From Kluyvera sichuanensis (lineage in GTDB: Bacteria; Pseudomonadota; Gammaproteobacteria; Enterobacterales; Enterobacteriaceae), in NCBI RefSeq assembly GCF_014218705.1, contig NZ_JABBJF010000004.1:274732-338731 (forward strand): a stretch of DNA of 64,000 nt, read 5' to 3'. Of this stretch, positions 53,933-62,423 are shown one piece after another (the first letter of the stretch is position 1; each line of letters opens with the position of its first letter). The translations under genes and the position numbers were made by a program. The notes beneath the pieces were generated by a model. It had not been told where the DNA came from. It worked only from the letters and a program-made list of their open reading frames with translations, and did not search any database.

Positions 53933-55347
53933 AGCATCATCCCGCCGCCGGGCTCAGTCTCTGTTGGTTCCCCTTTTGGGGGATTTGCCTCGAGGGAGTC
54001 GTAATCCAGACCCAAACGCTGCGGGAACAGACGTTCGTTCGCGTTGGCGTTCTGCTGCATCCACTCGATGAGGTCTGCCCGGTTCGTAGGGTCATCCTTC
54101 AACTGAGGAAGCAACACCTCAGCCATGCTGATAATCGCTTTGAAGCGAATCTCATCAACTTTCACCTTCTCGCTTTCCGCCTCTTTCAGGGAGGACGGCC
54201 AGCGGTATTCAAAGTTGTTTATCCACTTGGTGAAGCAGGCGGTGTACGTAACCTTCAATTCCGGCATCTCAGCGCGAAGAGCCTGGAAGAACTCAAAGCT
54301 CCATGCCCGGTACTGGCAAATGCGGATGAAGAAGTTGTACAAAGTTTCCATCCAGGCGCGCATGTCGTCGATGTACACGGCGACAGCCTTGGCATCCTCC
54401 GTACCCTCGCCAAACCCCTGGGTGAAGGTTTCGCTATTCAGGATGATTGCTGGCATGTCAGCAGCGGCGGCGATGTTCGCCAGGATGTGGTTACGTGCTG
54501 AGTCGAGCGGTTTTTCGAGGTTGCTCAGGTCGATTGACTCCACCGTATCGGTATCGCCAATTTGCAGAACCTCCCCCGTTTTCCCGCGCTTCAGCATCAT
54601 GCGCTTAATGCCGCTGAGCTTCTGCATCATGTTGTTGACGACAGAGCTTGGACCTTTGATTTTGGTAACCAGCAGGCCGCCTTTCACTGCAACCATGTCA
54701 TCGGTACGCATGGTCTGGATGAACGATTTCAGCGGGAACAGAGCGCGCTGGTAGACACTACGCCCGGTAAAACCGAATGCAGCCGGGTTGTAAGCCAGGT
54801 AAATCGGGTCTTCGTTTTGAATAACGACGCATCGCGATTTGTGGTACGGCTTCCCGGCAACGGTAATGCCATCAACTTTCTGGAAGTCGCGAGCATTCGG
54901 ATCCTGATTCAACACGATACTGCCGGCGGTGTTGAGAGGGTCCAGAATGTTGAAGCTGACGTTGTGCTTATACAGAGTGGTAAAGTCAATAGCCTGTGAT
55001 GGCTCCTGATTATCCACCAGCATCGCGATTGCCGCAGTACCGTAAATACGAGCAATGCGCGACGCGTTAGCGATGTGACGATCCGCGCCGAGAGCTTTCC
55101 ACTCTTTTTCAAATGCATCCCGCAGGCGCTGCTCAAGCGAGTACGTTCCAGCGATGTGGACGGTACGCGGCTCATTCATCGCCATCTTAACCGGCCGGTC
55201 GACCATCTTCCCGCCGAGCGGGTGATAAAGGTAAATCGTTTTGCAGGTCTGATAGCCCGCCGTCATCCCCGGCTGGATGTCATCACTTTCAAGGAGCGTG
55301 ACAAGCTCCGGCGAACTGCTGCCGATTTCGAAATCATCTTCGTTCAT
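53929..55347 (-). CDS. Portal protein (DUF1073-like)
   Basis: A 472-residue protein of the DUF1073/anti-CBASS Acb1-linked portal type: GYQTCKTIYLYHPLGGKMVD, FGFTGRSVYQRALFPLKSFI and MPAIILNSETFTQGFGEGTE. It forms the ring through which DNA is packaged. Its place between terminase and gp7-like genes is canonical. Confidence 0.85.
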   Translation of the reverse strand: MNEDDFEIGSSSPELVTLLESDDIQPGMTAGYQTCKTIYLYHPLGGKMVDRPVKMAMNEPRTVHIAGTYSLEQRLRDAFEKEWKALGADRHIANASRIARIYGTAAIAMLVDNQEPSQAIDFTTLYKHNVSFNILDPLNTAGSIVLNQDPNARDFQKVDGITVAGKPYHKSRCVVIQNEDPIYLAYNPAAFGFTGRSVYQRALFPLKSFIQTMRTDDMVAVKGGLLVTKIKGPSSVVNNMMQKLSGIKRMMLKRGKTGEVLQIGDTDTVESIDLSNLEKPLDSARNHILANIAAAADMPAIILNSETFTQGFGEGTEDAKAVAVYIDDMRAWMETLYNFFIRICQYRAWSFEFFQALRAEMPELKVTYTACFTKWINNFEYRWPSSLKEAESEKVKVDEIRFKAIISMAEVLLPQLKDDPTNRADLIEWMQQNANANERLFPQRLGLDYDSLEANPPKGEPTETEPGGGMML

Positions 55348-55358
55348 TGGTTTTCTCG

Positions 55359-56681
55359 TCAGAGTGCGTCGCCGTTACCGAACGCGATGATCAGCCCGTA
55401 GGTGTAGTCATCGAGCAGGTCGTCAGCGCGGTTCTGTGCTTTCTTGTCGGCCAGGTGGAATCGGGAAACCTGCTTATGGAAGTGATTTGCGGTCTCACCT
55501 TTGAATACGGCGGTTTTCTCGTAGGCGTATCGGGATATTTTCGCGAGCCCACGGTAGTGATAACCGGATGCCATAATGGCGCGCTCGTCCTTCCCTTTGC
55601 TGGTTAGTGCTGATTCAATTTTATTGACCGGCCACCCGAGGCTTTCGCCTTTTTGCAGAAGGATGCTGCCCATGCTGGCATCTTCGATAAAAACGCCCAG
55701 GCTGCCGTTGACGGCCACGCACTGGCCTGAAAGCTCGTTGAGCCTCTCAAACACTGAAGGCATCCATACTTCAAGCAGCGCGCCATCAATCTGTACCACA
55801 TCCCAGTCAAGGATGGTTAGGCGCATCAGCCCTGGACGCATATCAACGGCGTAATAGACAACAGCGGTTCCGTCGTGCTCAGCACCGCCTTTAACCGCAG
55901 TATCCATGACGGCAAATACCGCCTGGCACATTTCCGGGTAATCAACCGGCTGCTCGTCGACAAACCACTTACTCACGTCAAACAGAGCATCAGCGGACCA
56001 GTCTACGAACTCCGCGAGAAACTCCTGGCGGAATACTCGAGGCTCGCATCGCTCCCGCTCTTTCTCCAGTTCATCAGGAGGAACAAACGGGTTTGAAGAT
56101 GTCGGCGCGTGGTGCTGATGAAATCCGTGCTTGGGGTCGTTACAGATGGCGTAGAAGAAGTTGTCTTCATCAACACCATCAGGCGTAGAAAATACGTAGG
56201 CGCGGCCCTTTGTCGTCAGCAGCGTCGGCTTTATGGACTTAGGCCATATCTCCGTGAGCATTTCTGGCGATTTGGTGAATGCGGCCTCATCAATCAGAAC
56301 CAGATCATATTCACGACCGCGCCCGGCCAGTTTGTTGTCGTTGGTAACCCAGAAGTCGACCTTTCCGCCGTTCTTCAGCAGCAGGCGCTTTTCCTGCCGG
56401 CTAAAGCTTTTCTTCAGGGGGAGCAGGATTTCTTCGAGCTTGTCGTAGATCTCCTGATACTGACGATATTCAGCAGTGAAAATACCCACCCGGCCGCCGA
56501 GCTCAATATCCATTCCCGGGCGTTTAAATGGCGCGGTGGAGTACGTAACGGCAGCACTGGAAAGCATAAAGGTCTTACCCCAACGCCTTCCGCAGCGAAC
56601 TGCATTAAGTGGGTAATCCCAGGCATCAGACCAGACTTTCAGCTGCCCGTCATGCAGCGTAGGCAGGTGAATATCAGCCAT
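55359..56681 (-). CDS. Terminase large subunit
   Basis: The 440-residue protein has Walker A CGRRWGKT (residues 30-37), Walker B LVLIDEAAF, the motif FSTPDGVDEDNFFY, and a C-terminal nuclease domain with FAVMDTAVKGGAEHDGTAVV (candidate first Asp) and a DDLLDDYTYGL end. It cuts concatemeric DNA and pumps it into the prohead. The small subunit gene ends one base before it. Confidence 0.93.
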   Translation of the reverse strand: MADIHLPTLHDGQLKVWSDAWDYPLNAVRCGRRWGKTFMLSSAAVTYSTAPFKRPGMDIELGGRVGIFTAEYRQYQEIYDKLEEILLPLKKSFSRQEKRLLLKNGGKVDFWVTNDNKLAGRGREYDLVLIDEAAFTKSPEMLTEIWPKSIKPTLLTTKGRAYVFSTPDGVDEDNFFYAICNDPKHGFHQHHAPTSSNPFVPPDELEKERERCEPRVFRQEFLAEFVDWSADALFDVSKWFVDEQPVDYPEMCQAVFAVMDTAVKGGAEHDGTAVVYYAVDMRPGLMRLTILDWDVVQIDGALLEVWMPSVFERLNELSGQCVAVNGSLGVFIEDASMGSILLQKGESLGWPVNKIESALTSKGKDERAIMASGYHYRGLAKISRYAYEKTAVFKGETANHFHKQVSRFHLADKKAQNRADDLLDDYTYGLIIAFGNGDAL

Positions 56682-56682
56682 A

Positions 56683-57423
56683 TCATCTTCCCGGTATCGG
56701 CAATGCGTTATGCACGACGATCGCGTTATCGCTGCCGCCGTCTTTCAACACGCCCACTTCAAGCTCTATTTTCTCAGTAGCTGCTTCTCGGTACGCTGAA
56801 TCAACCTGCATCTTCGCGAGGTTCCCCTTCGTGTACTCGAGGGATTCAATGCGCGCCGTGTTTCGGTGCATGGATTTCTCAGCGGAAGAAATAAGGTCGT
56901 GCAGCGCCTTGGCTTCATCGCCATCCTTACCTTCCAGTTCTTCTCGCCAGCGGCCAATATTCTCCGCAGCGGTGAGGCTCGCAGCTCGCAGCCAGAACAA
57001 CTCATCATCCAGCGTCAGCGCTTGAGCATCTTCCGTCACAGCATCAGAGAGCAGCATGCGGCGGCCGTAGCCACCGTGTTTCAGTGCATGCTGGTTACCG
57101 GGCTGGAATGGGTTTGTTGGTGGTGACCGCCTGGAGCCACGTATCGGTTTCGTTTCTGGAGAATTTGAGGGTTTGCTGCGATTTGCTGGTTTATCTGCTT
57201 TTGCTGATGACCTTTGCTTATTGCTCTTTCCCTTCTGCGAATTCGCATTTTTTTTCGCGCTTACTTTCTGCGAATTCGCACCGTAATTCGTAACTTTTAT
57301 GTAGCGCTTTGCGGTCGAGTAATTCAGTCCCTGCGCTTCGCACCATTCTTTTGGGGAAATGCCGGATTTGGCATGTTCGGACAGGAACCGTTGCTGAAGC
57401 TCGCCCCAGTCCGGTTTTGCCAT
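56683..57423 (-). CDS. Terminase small subunit
   Basis: The 246-residue protein opens with a DNA-binding region (GISPKEWCEAQGLNYSTAKR) of the terminase small-subunit type. A low-complexity Asn/Ser/Lys linker (about 45-85) follows, then NPFQPGNQHALKHGGYGR, typical of this family, and a helical oligomerisation part. It recognises the pac/cos region for the large subunit. Confidence 0.85.
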   Translation of the reverse strand: MAKPDWGELQQRFLSEHAKSGISPKEWCEAQGLNYSTAKRYIKVTNYGANSQKVSAKKNANSQKGKSNKQRSSAKADKPANRSKPSNSPETKPIRGSRRSPPTNPFQPGNQHALKHGGYGRRMLLSDAVTEDAQALTLDDELFWLRAASLTAAENIGRWREELEGKDGDEAKALHDLISSAEKSMHRNTARIESLEYTKGNLAKMQVDSAYREAATEKIELEVGVLKDGGSDNAIVVHNALPIPGR

Positions 57424-57479
57424 TACTGTTTCCTCAGGTTGTCATTATTGAAGCCACTCAGTGAATGGCCTCTGTAATG

Positions 57480-57641
57480 TCAATCGACCAGGAACTTGTC
57501 AGTTTTGTGGCACATCTCGCCTTCCAGTAACTCAGCGCCGGTAGCAGTAACAATGACGGTGTGGTGTGGGTGAACGTTTTCCGCCAGCCATTTAATCAGC
57601 GGTTCGGCTGCTTGTTCGAAGCTGGTTTGTTTCTCTTCCAT
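57480..57641 (-). CDS. Small phage protein between terminase and spanin genes
   Basis: A 53-residue product (begins MEEKQTSFEQAAEPLIKWLA, ends KFLVD) with GAGGT 5 bases before the ATG. One amphipathic helix plus a short beta part (HTVIVTATGAELLEGE). Short genes of this kind are frequent next to lysis cassettes; function unknown. Confidence 0.65.
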   Translation of the reverse strand: MEEKQTSFEQAAEPLIKWLAENVHPHHTVIVTATGAELLEGEMCHKTDKFLVD

Positions 57642-57672
57642 AATGACCTCTAAGTGGTGATATTAAGATCCG

Positions 57673-58224
57673 CTATTGCGCGGACCTGATATTCTCGATT
57701 TCCCGTATCCCCGCCAACTGGTTATTCGCCTTCTCAATGGCTGACAGCAGCGGGTTAATCCACAGAACAGCCTGGCAGTACGTTATTGAGCTGGCGGTAG
57801 CGGGGCTATCACTGGCTGTGTCAGCGTTCCCGGTATCGGTGTGCATTGCGCTGGCACGTAAACGGTTCGCGTAGTTGAGCAACCCACCAGCGACATCAGC
57901 AGGAACAGGCAGATCACAGGTTTTTTCACGGCGTAGAATCTCCCGGTATTCGATGACAGTTTTCTCGGCACCAGCATCTATCAGCGAGTTGAGGCGGCTG
58001 GCGTTCTCCGCCACCTGGTTAAACCGGTTAAAGTTGAAGGCTTGAGTGGTTATTACCGTCGCCTGTAGTGCGTTGTCGCTGCGCAGCACCTGGTTTTCAC
58101 TCTCGGATGTATTCAGTGCCGCATTGCTGCGCACCAGCAGCACACAGAGCACCGCAATGATGGTTACGATGACCACCAGCAAGATAGCGCGCCAGCCGAT
58201 TTTCAAATCCGCCAGCGTGATCAT
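57673..58224 (-). CDS. i-spanin (Rz-like)
   Basis: The 183-residue type II membrane protein has one N-terminal helix (AILLVVIVTIIAVLCVLLV) and a periplasmic coiled coil (ALNTSESENQVLRSDNALQ). With the o-spanin encoded inside it, it fuses inner and outer membranes at the last step of lysis. It overlaps the endolysin gene by 4 bases. Confidence 0.85.
   Translation of the reverse strand: MITLADLKIGWRAILLVVIVTIIAVLCVLLVRSNAALNTSESENQVLRSDNALQATVITTQAFNFNRFNQVAENASRLNSLIDAGAEKTVIEYREILRREKTCDLPVPADVAGGLLNYANRLRASAMHTDTGNADTASDSPATASSITYCQAVLWINPLLSAIEKANNQLAGIREIENIRSAQ
57783..57929 (-). CDS. o-spanin lipoprotein (Rz1-like), nested in the Rz-like gene
   Basis: Inside the i-spanin gene in another frame. 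I choose the GTG at 57929 (GGGAG about 10 bases upstream), giving a signal peptide KKPVICLFLLMSLVGC with lipobox LVGC and a short Pro-rich mature lipoprotein (about 31 residues, VIAPLPPAQ end). A longer start at 57977 is possible but would spoil the signal peptide. Confidence 0.82.
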   Translation of the reverse strand: MKKPVICLFLLMSLVGCSTTRTVYVPAQCTPIPGTLTQPVIAPLPPAQ

Positions 58225-58757
58225 TTCAGTCCATCCATGCAGAGTTGCTTCTCCGCGTCACGGCGCTTAACGAGGCCCGGTAAAATGGTCTTTCCGTCGT
58301 ATACCCACCGCGTAAACTGGTTACAGGCTGAAGGCCACGCTGCGGGACCGTCACGCAGCAGTGCGTAAAGCGTGGATTTCCGCATCGCGCCGCAGCCGAC
58401 ATTGAAGGTGATAGAGGTGACAGCGGAGAATGTGTCATCGCTGAGCCGCTTACCGCTGGCGTAGCTGTTAACGCATTTCTCCGCTTCAAGAATGTTCATT
58501 TCCCAGTCGCGAGCGATCTGCTCATCCGTTTTGCGGACACCAGCTTCAACGCCGTGGGTATTTCCGATGCCGTCAGTCAGCACACCAGCCGGACATACGT
58601 AAGGATCGCGGCGGCAGGATTCAGCATTGCCGATAAGCTCGAGGCCTCTCTCGTTCGTACGCACATGACCGGCGTTCAGCACTATGGCAATGATGGTACC
58701 GACGGAACACACAACGCCCACCGCACCGCTTTTCTTACTCAGCTTCAACTGGGCCAC
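58221..58757 (-). CDS. SAR endolysin, P1 Lyz type
   Basis: The 178-residue lysozyme has a weakly hydrophobic N-terminal signal-arrest-release helix (VVCSVGTIIAIVLNAG) and a muramidase core. By comparison with P1 Lyz the catalytic residues are Glu46, Cys55 and Thr61. Cys48 can cage Cys55 in a disulfide while the protein is membrane-tethered, and Cys17 in the SAR helix can free it after release. All five positions keep the P1 spacing (offset +4). It degrades murein after the holin collapses the membrane potential. Confidence 0.9.
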   Translation of the reverse strand: MAQLKLSKKSGAVGVVCSVGTIIAIVLNAGHVRTNERGLELIGNAESCRRDPYVCPAGVLTDGIGNTHGVEAGVRKTDEQIARDWEMNILEAEKCVNSYASGKRLSDDTFSAVTSITFNVGCGAMRKSTLYALLRDGPAAWPSACNQFTRWVYDGKTILPGLVKRRDAEKQLCMDGLK

Positions 58758-59055
58758 TGGTAATTCTCCGCATTGCCTCCGTCACCACCTCAGCGGACGC
58801 CGGGCGATCAGAGTGTGGTTTTTGACTCACATCAGCCAGGTAATCAGCCAGCAGCTGTGTACGTTTCTTTTCTTCTTCGAGGCGTTCCCGCTCTTCTTTG
58901 CGCTTCGCGTAATAGGTCTTTATCGTGAAGTACGCCGATATCAGTGCGCCGAGGATAAATACGTAGTCCTGTAAACTGAGCAAGGAAAATACCCCCAGAG
59001 CGGTTGACCACCAGTACGGCAGGTTATGTCCATCTGTCGGGTTCATACGTTGCAT
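58735..59055 (-). CDS. Phage holin
   Basis: The 106-residue protein has GGAGGT 5-6 bases before the ATG. A hydrophobic segment (DYVFILGALISAYFTI) and possibly a first one (YWWSTALGVFSLLSL) are followed by a charged tail (KRKEERERLEEEKKRTQ). This is the usual class II holin layout. It overlaps the endolysin gene by 23 bases. With a SAR endolysin it acts as a pinholin or as an ordinary timer. Confidence 0.8.
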   Translation of the reverse strand: MQRMNPTDGHNLPYWWSTALGVFSLLSLQDYVFILGALISAYFTIKTYYAKRKEERERLEEEKKRTQLLADYLADVSQKPHSDRPASAEVVTEAMRRITSGPVEAE

Positions 59056-59153
59056 TCCACACCTCCGGAGCTACGGGGTGCTGTGTGTAAAGGGGTTCAG
59101 GCTCTCGGGCTGATTTAACAACAACACACGTCGAGGATTTTTCCCGGAGCCTG

Positions 59154-59182
59154 AAAATAAAAAAGCCAGCACGAAGGCTGGC
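59154..59182 (-). terminator. Terminator upstream of the lysis cassette (tR'-like)
   Basis: On minus, stem GCCAGC / GCTGGC with a CTTCGT loop is followed by T6ATTTT. It lies about 100 bases before the holin gene, in the leader read from the candidate late promoter, so late expression should need Q. Confidence 0.85.
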
Positions 59183-59506
59183 AATATGAGGGTGTTGAGT
59201 TGAGCTTTCGCTCTTATGGTCCTGGTAGGGATTTGGTGTGTGGTGGCGAGCGCCCATCTCTCGCTAACATCAATCGGAGGTTTCGCTCCGCTATGTTATT
59301 GGCCGGGTATTAGCCGATATGTTCTTTCACCACAACGGAAAGAGCACTGGCTGCCCGGGTGGCTTTAGTCGCGTCTACCGGTTTTCGCCTTGTTCAATGC
59401 TCTTACCTGTTGTGCAGTATCAATCTGGCTCAGGGCTCTCGCGTATGAGCTTCAACGTGTCGTGCAGCACGTATTCACTCAAAAGCCCTGACCGGATTGC
59501 AGATAC

Positions 59507-59535
59507 AAAAAAGCCCCGAGCTATTAACTCAGGGC
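59507..59535 (-). terminator. First terminator after the late promoter
   Basis: On minus, an 8-bp stem GCCCTGAG / CTCGGGGC (one U-G pair) and loop TTAATAG are followed by T6. It begins about 30 bases downstream of the -10 of the candidate late promoter. Between the two terminators, TCAGGGCT at 59430-59437 can pair with AGCCCTGA at 59484-59491, so the leader RNA may be structured; otherwise 59183-59506 shows no gene. Confidence 0.8.
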
Positions 59536-59569
59536 CGTCGAATGAATGCACTACTCCATCATTGAGTTC

Positions 59570-59598
59570 AGATTAAGCAAATATCGCCACTTTGTAAA
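59570..59598 (-). promoter_or_regulatory. Candidate phage late promoter (PR'-like)
   Basis: On minus, TTTACA (59598-59593), 17 bases, TAATCT (59575-59570). It lies just after the Q gene and before two terminators, where lambdoid phages have PR'. The -10 is weak (3 of 6). Confidence 0.5.
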
Positions 59599-59639
59599 GC
59601 ACGTTTTCTCCATTAATCCTAATTTGTAGAAAATCATTA

Positions 59640-60404
59640 TTATCGTGTGACTTTGCTCAACATCTGGTTTGCATACTCTTCCTGCTTAATGCACTCACCA
59701 ACCAAACTCTCGAAGAAGTCCTTGTAAGACCTACGCCACGTGGTTTCCGGGATATCTACAATAGTAGCGCTGATGTATTGACGTACGCTATCTGGAAGCA
59801 ATCTGGCGTAGCCTCTGCCACTGCAGCGTGAACAGGTTTTATATGCCGGAACGCCACCCTGGAGAATTGTTTTCTCTTTGTCTAAAACAACACCTTTCCC
59901 GCTGCACTGGCATGCATTGGTTAATACGCCCTTCCCTTTGCATTTGTGGCAGAGAGCCTTAACAGTCTCTTTGCGCTCTTCCATGTGTGGCCGGCCAATG
60001 CTCTTCATGGTCATCACTTCGGCTTCGACAAACTTATTGCCACCGCAGCAATCGCACGTTCTGGTGCTGGCGGCGCTGCGTGAGTAGTCGGTAAAGGCGA
60101 AGGTTGCGAGCGCTTGAATCACCTTCGGTTTAACATCGGATTCAAGCTTGCGAATGGCGGCTATCTTGTCGCAGTGAGTCAGGGCGTGTTGGGTGAGCAG
60201 TTCAATGGCGCGGGAGCGATCGTAATCGCTGATACCCATCTTCCCGAGGAATGCACTGAACCCGAGAGATGCTCGGCTCTGCGTCATGCCAATGGCTGCC
60301 ATGATATCGGTACCGGTTAAAGATTCTGATGCCGTAGCGCGGGGAGAATCGCTAATCATCGTTGACTTAGCGAAGTGATATTTCACTGTGTTTTCGAGAT
60401 TCAT
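59640..60404 (-). CDS. Q: Late antitermination protein Q (phage 82 type)
   Basis: The 254-residue protein resembles Q of phage 82: AMGMTQSRASLGFSAFLGK-like start (TDIMAAIGMTQSRASLG), FAFTDYSRSAAS, then a zinc-binding region CDCCGG...CHKCKGKG...CQCSGKG...CSRCSGRGYARL, and a C-terminal EEYANQMLSKVTR. Q loads on RNA polymerase paused at the late promoter and lets it pass terminators. The promoter and two terminators follow directly. Confidence 0.88.
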   Translation of the reverse strand: MNLENTVKYHFAKSTMISDSPRATASESLTGTDIMAAIGMTQSRASLGFSAFLGKMGISDYDRSRAIELLTQHALTHCDKIAAIRKLESDVKPKVIQALATFAFTDYSRSAASTRTCDCCGGNKFVEAEVMTMKSIGRPHMEERKETVKALCHKCKGKGVLTNACQCSGKGVVLDKEKTILQGGVPAYKTCSRCSGRGYARLLPDSVRQYISATIVDIPETTWRRSYKDFFESLVGECIKQEEYANQMLSKVTR

Positions 60405-60520
60405 GCTGATGTTCCTTCAGGCTGTTTGGCTTGCTTCGGTTTGCTGTGCTTTGCGATCGGCTTAAGACTGGCTCGCCTGATGCTTTCGAGTTCGTAACGC
60501 TCTCTTTGCTGTGGGGTCAT
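60401..60520 (-). CDS. Small basic phage protein before Q
   Basis: A 39-residue product (MTPQQRERYELESIRRASLK, end KQPEGTSA). The ATG overlaps the stop of the preceding small gene (ATGA), and its stop overlaps the start of Q, so it is a link in a coupled chain. Function unknown. Confidence 0.6.
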   Translation of the reverse strand: MTPQQRERYELESIRRASLKPIAKHSKPKQAKQPEGTSA

Positions 60521-60696
60521 TGTTGCCACCTCAGCGCTGATTCGAGTTCCGTCTGTGGTATCGCCAGAAGTGTTTCGCGCTGCTGCGCGGTAATGTTTCT
60601 CATGCCCATGAAAACAATCCCTGCAGGTGTCATGACAGCAGCTACGTTCTTGCTGCGGTACCAGTTGAGCAATGCGAGTGTGTTGTGATGACTCAT
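60517..60696 (-). CDS. Small phage protein of the nin region
   Basis: A 59-residue product (MSHHNTLALLNWYRSKNVAA, with ITAQQRETLLAIPQTELE). It overlaps both neighbours by 4 bases. No known family; the pattern is that of the many short genes in nin regions. Confidence 0.65.
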   Translation of the reverse strand: MSHHNTLALLNWYRSKNVAAVMTPAGIVFMGMRNITAQQRETLLAIPQTELESALRWQQ

Positions 60697-60920
60697 GCGG
60701 TCTCCCTGATAAGCTCAAAGTCATTCAGGTAAAGGCCGCCGAAGCTATACAGGATGCCTTCACGGATGCTTTCTAGCGTTGCATAAGGGAAGTAGTCCAG
60801 ATAGAACTCAGTCGCCCTGCCAGAGGCACACAGAAGCTCTGAGTAGTGATTAACGCGGATAACGAAAAGCACATCCTGGAAGATTGCCGCCGTTTCACAT
60901 GGGTAATGGATTTTATTCAT
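60693..60920 (-). CDS. Phage nin-region protein of unknown function
   Basis: A 75-residue protein (TAAIFQDVLFVIRVNHYSEL, EGILYSFGGLYLNDFELI). It overlaps NinG upstream and the 59-aa gene downstream by 4 bases each. The family is not recognised. Confidence 0.65.
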   Translation of the reverse strand: MNKIHYPCETAAIFQDVLFVIRVNHYSELLCASGRATEFYLDYFPYATLESIREGILYSFGGLYLNDFELIRETA

Positions 60921-61507
60921 GCTGCAATCTCCTGCTTCAGTTCTTTGAGCTTTACGCGGTAGTGCGATGCCAGTGCGTCGAGTTCTTCACGTGTCCATTT
61001 CTTTGCTTCGTGCGGACCCATCAGGCGGTCATAAGCGGCCTGACCAATCTTTGCGATCAGCCGTGGACGGTATTCGCCGATATTCCCTGACAAGTAGGAG
61101 TTACAGGCCTCACACTGGATATGGCAGTTGGTTTCGTCGTAGCGGGTTTCTGGCGATGCGCCGACAGTACGGAAGTGACCGGCGTTCATCTTCGCTCCGG
61201 AGTTGCGACCGCAACTGATACAAGGCTGACCTGCATCACGCTGGCGAATAAACGCGTTAAACGCTGCCTGAGCGCGTTTGTGGTATTGGCTAAGTGGTTG
61301 CAAGGCTTTCTTGCGAATTTTCAGTTCACGGCGCTCCTGTTGCGCTTCCTGCTTGCGCTTTCGCTCTGCCGCCAGTTTATTCTTGGCTAACAGGAGTTGG
61401 CTGTACTCGAATCCATGCTCAGGACAGCACCACCAGACGTTGTCATAGGTAGCGGTGAATTTGGTCTTGCAGATTTTGCAGCTTCGGCGGGATGGTTTAC
61501 GCATCAT
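60917..61507 (-). CDS. ninG: Recombination protein NinG (Rap)
   Basis: The 196-residue protein has the NinG layout: an N-terminal CKICKTKFTATYDNVWWCCPEH zinc-like motif (four Cys), a long charged helix (KRKQEAQQERRELKIRKKAL), then CISCGRNSG, NAGHFRTVG, ETNCHIQCEACNSYLSGN, an HNH-type core. Rap is a structure-specific nuclease acting on recombination intermediates in lambdoid phages. It overlaps ninB. Confidence 0.92.
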   Translation of the reverse strand: MMRKPSRRSCKICKTKFTATYDNVWWCCPEHGFEYSQLLLAKNKLAAERKRKQEAQQERRELKIRKKALQPLSQYHKRAQAAFNAFIRQRDAGQPCISCGRNSGAKMNAGHFRTVGASPETRYDETNCHIQCEACNSYLSGNIGEYRPRLIAKIGQAAYDRLMGPHEAKKWTREELDALASHYRVKLKELKQEIAA

Positions 61508-61941
61508 GAAGCCCTCCCGAAGTAGTCACCGCGGTAGCGCACATCACGAAGCTGGATATTCTGACTTACTGCGAATGCCTGGGTGTACTCAATCAGGCTA
61601 TTCATGCGCTTCACGCCCATTGATGACGTGCTTTCCCGGATAGCTACAAGCTCGCCTTCAAGGCCAGCGATAACCTTTCCCTGCCCGCCAGTAGCGATGG
61701 AGTGCCCGGATACCAGAATTGATTTCCACGATGGAAGTGACCATGCAGAACCGGCCCAGCGGATTCTTGCTTTCGCAAAATCGCCGCACAGAGCGTGGAA
61801 CAAAGCATTTTGAGGAAGAGTGCGCTTAGGGTCAGCAAAGCTAACCACAAGCGGCATAGAATCACTTACAGGCTGTTTGTTGATGTAGTCGATGAGGTTG
61901 CGACGAATCTGCTCGTCACGAAGATAGAATTTTACGCTCAC
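61504..61941 (-). CDS. ninB: Recombination protein NinB (Orf family)
   Basis: A 145-residue protein: QIRRNLIDYINKQPVSDSMP, then CGDFAKARIRWAGSAWSLPS, SWKSILVSGHSIATGG, and GLEGELVAIRESTSSMGVKR, the NinB pattern. NinB binds single-stranded DNA and helps recombination in place of RecFOR. The upstream gap 61942-62154 holds no convincing gene. Confidence 0.9.
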   Translation of the reverse strand: MSVKFYLRDEQIRRNLIDYINKQPVSDSMPLVVSFADPKRTLPQNALFHALCGDFAKARIRWAGSAWSLPSWKSILVSGHSIATGGQGKVIAGLEGELVAIRESTSSMGVKRMNSLIEYTQAFAVSQNIQLRDVRYRGDYFGRAS

Positions 61942-62154
61942 GCTTCACCTCCGCAGAGGTCAAACGCAGAATGCAGAAAAGCACAGGTGCCGAAAAGCAT
62001 CTGTGACAGGTGATATGTTACTTCGTAGTACTGGTGCACATTAATGTCCCCATTAATGCGCCGGATGCATTACCGCCGGGCGTTCAACTCCGACGGCAAT
62101 GCAATTATAACCAGTGATATGACTAAATCAAACGATGTTGCGTGACGTTGAGAA

Positions 62155-62358
62155 TTATTTCACCGGAGATTCAGGTAGCGGCATCCAGTGGGTTGGCTGG
62201 CATTCATATGAATCGCTGACAACATGAACGCCGCTTAAAATAGACCAGCCACCAAAATACATTCTCGCAACGTATTGCTCTCCAGAACTATCGTCGAAGC
62301 ACAGGACATCGACTTCATTTTCTGGCTTCTTGTCTTCCACTTTTATCCAGTTATTCAT
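62155..62358 (-). CDS. DUF551-type phage protein
   Basis: A 67-residue protein beginning NNWIKVEDKKPEN and ending with the DUF551 signature PTHWMPLPESP. These small proteins are common in early regions of enterobacterial prophages; function unknown. Confidence 0.78.
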   Translation of the reverse strand: MNNWIKVEDKKPENEVDVLCFDDSSGEQYVARMYFGGWSILSGVHVVSDSYECQPTHWMPLPESPVK

Positions 62359-62423
62359 ATTCTCACCATAATTTTACTCCAGGCATTATACATCACTGCG
62401 CCGCTTTGCGTTCTGCGGAGGAT

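Noticed and set aside
60401..60724. A single 107-codon frame in front of Q
   Set aside because: Two shorter genes (60517-60696 and 60401-60520), joined by ATGA overlaps to each other and to the neighbours, explain the region better; the long frame's N-terminus is the out-of-frame shadow of the first.
61942..62154. A possible 34-codon GTG-started frame upstream of ninB
   Set aside because: No ribosome site and very short; composition gives no support.
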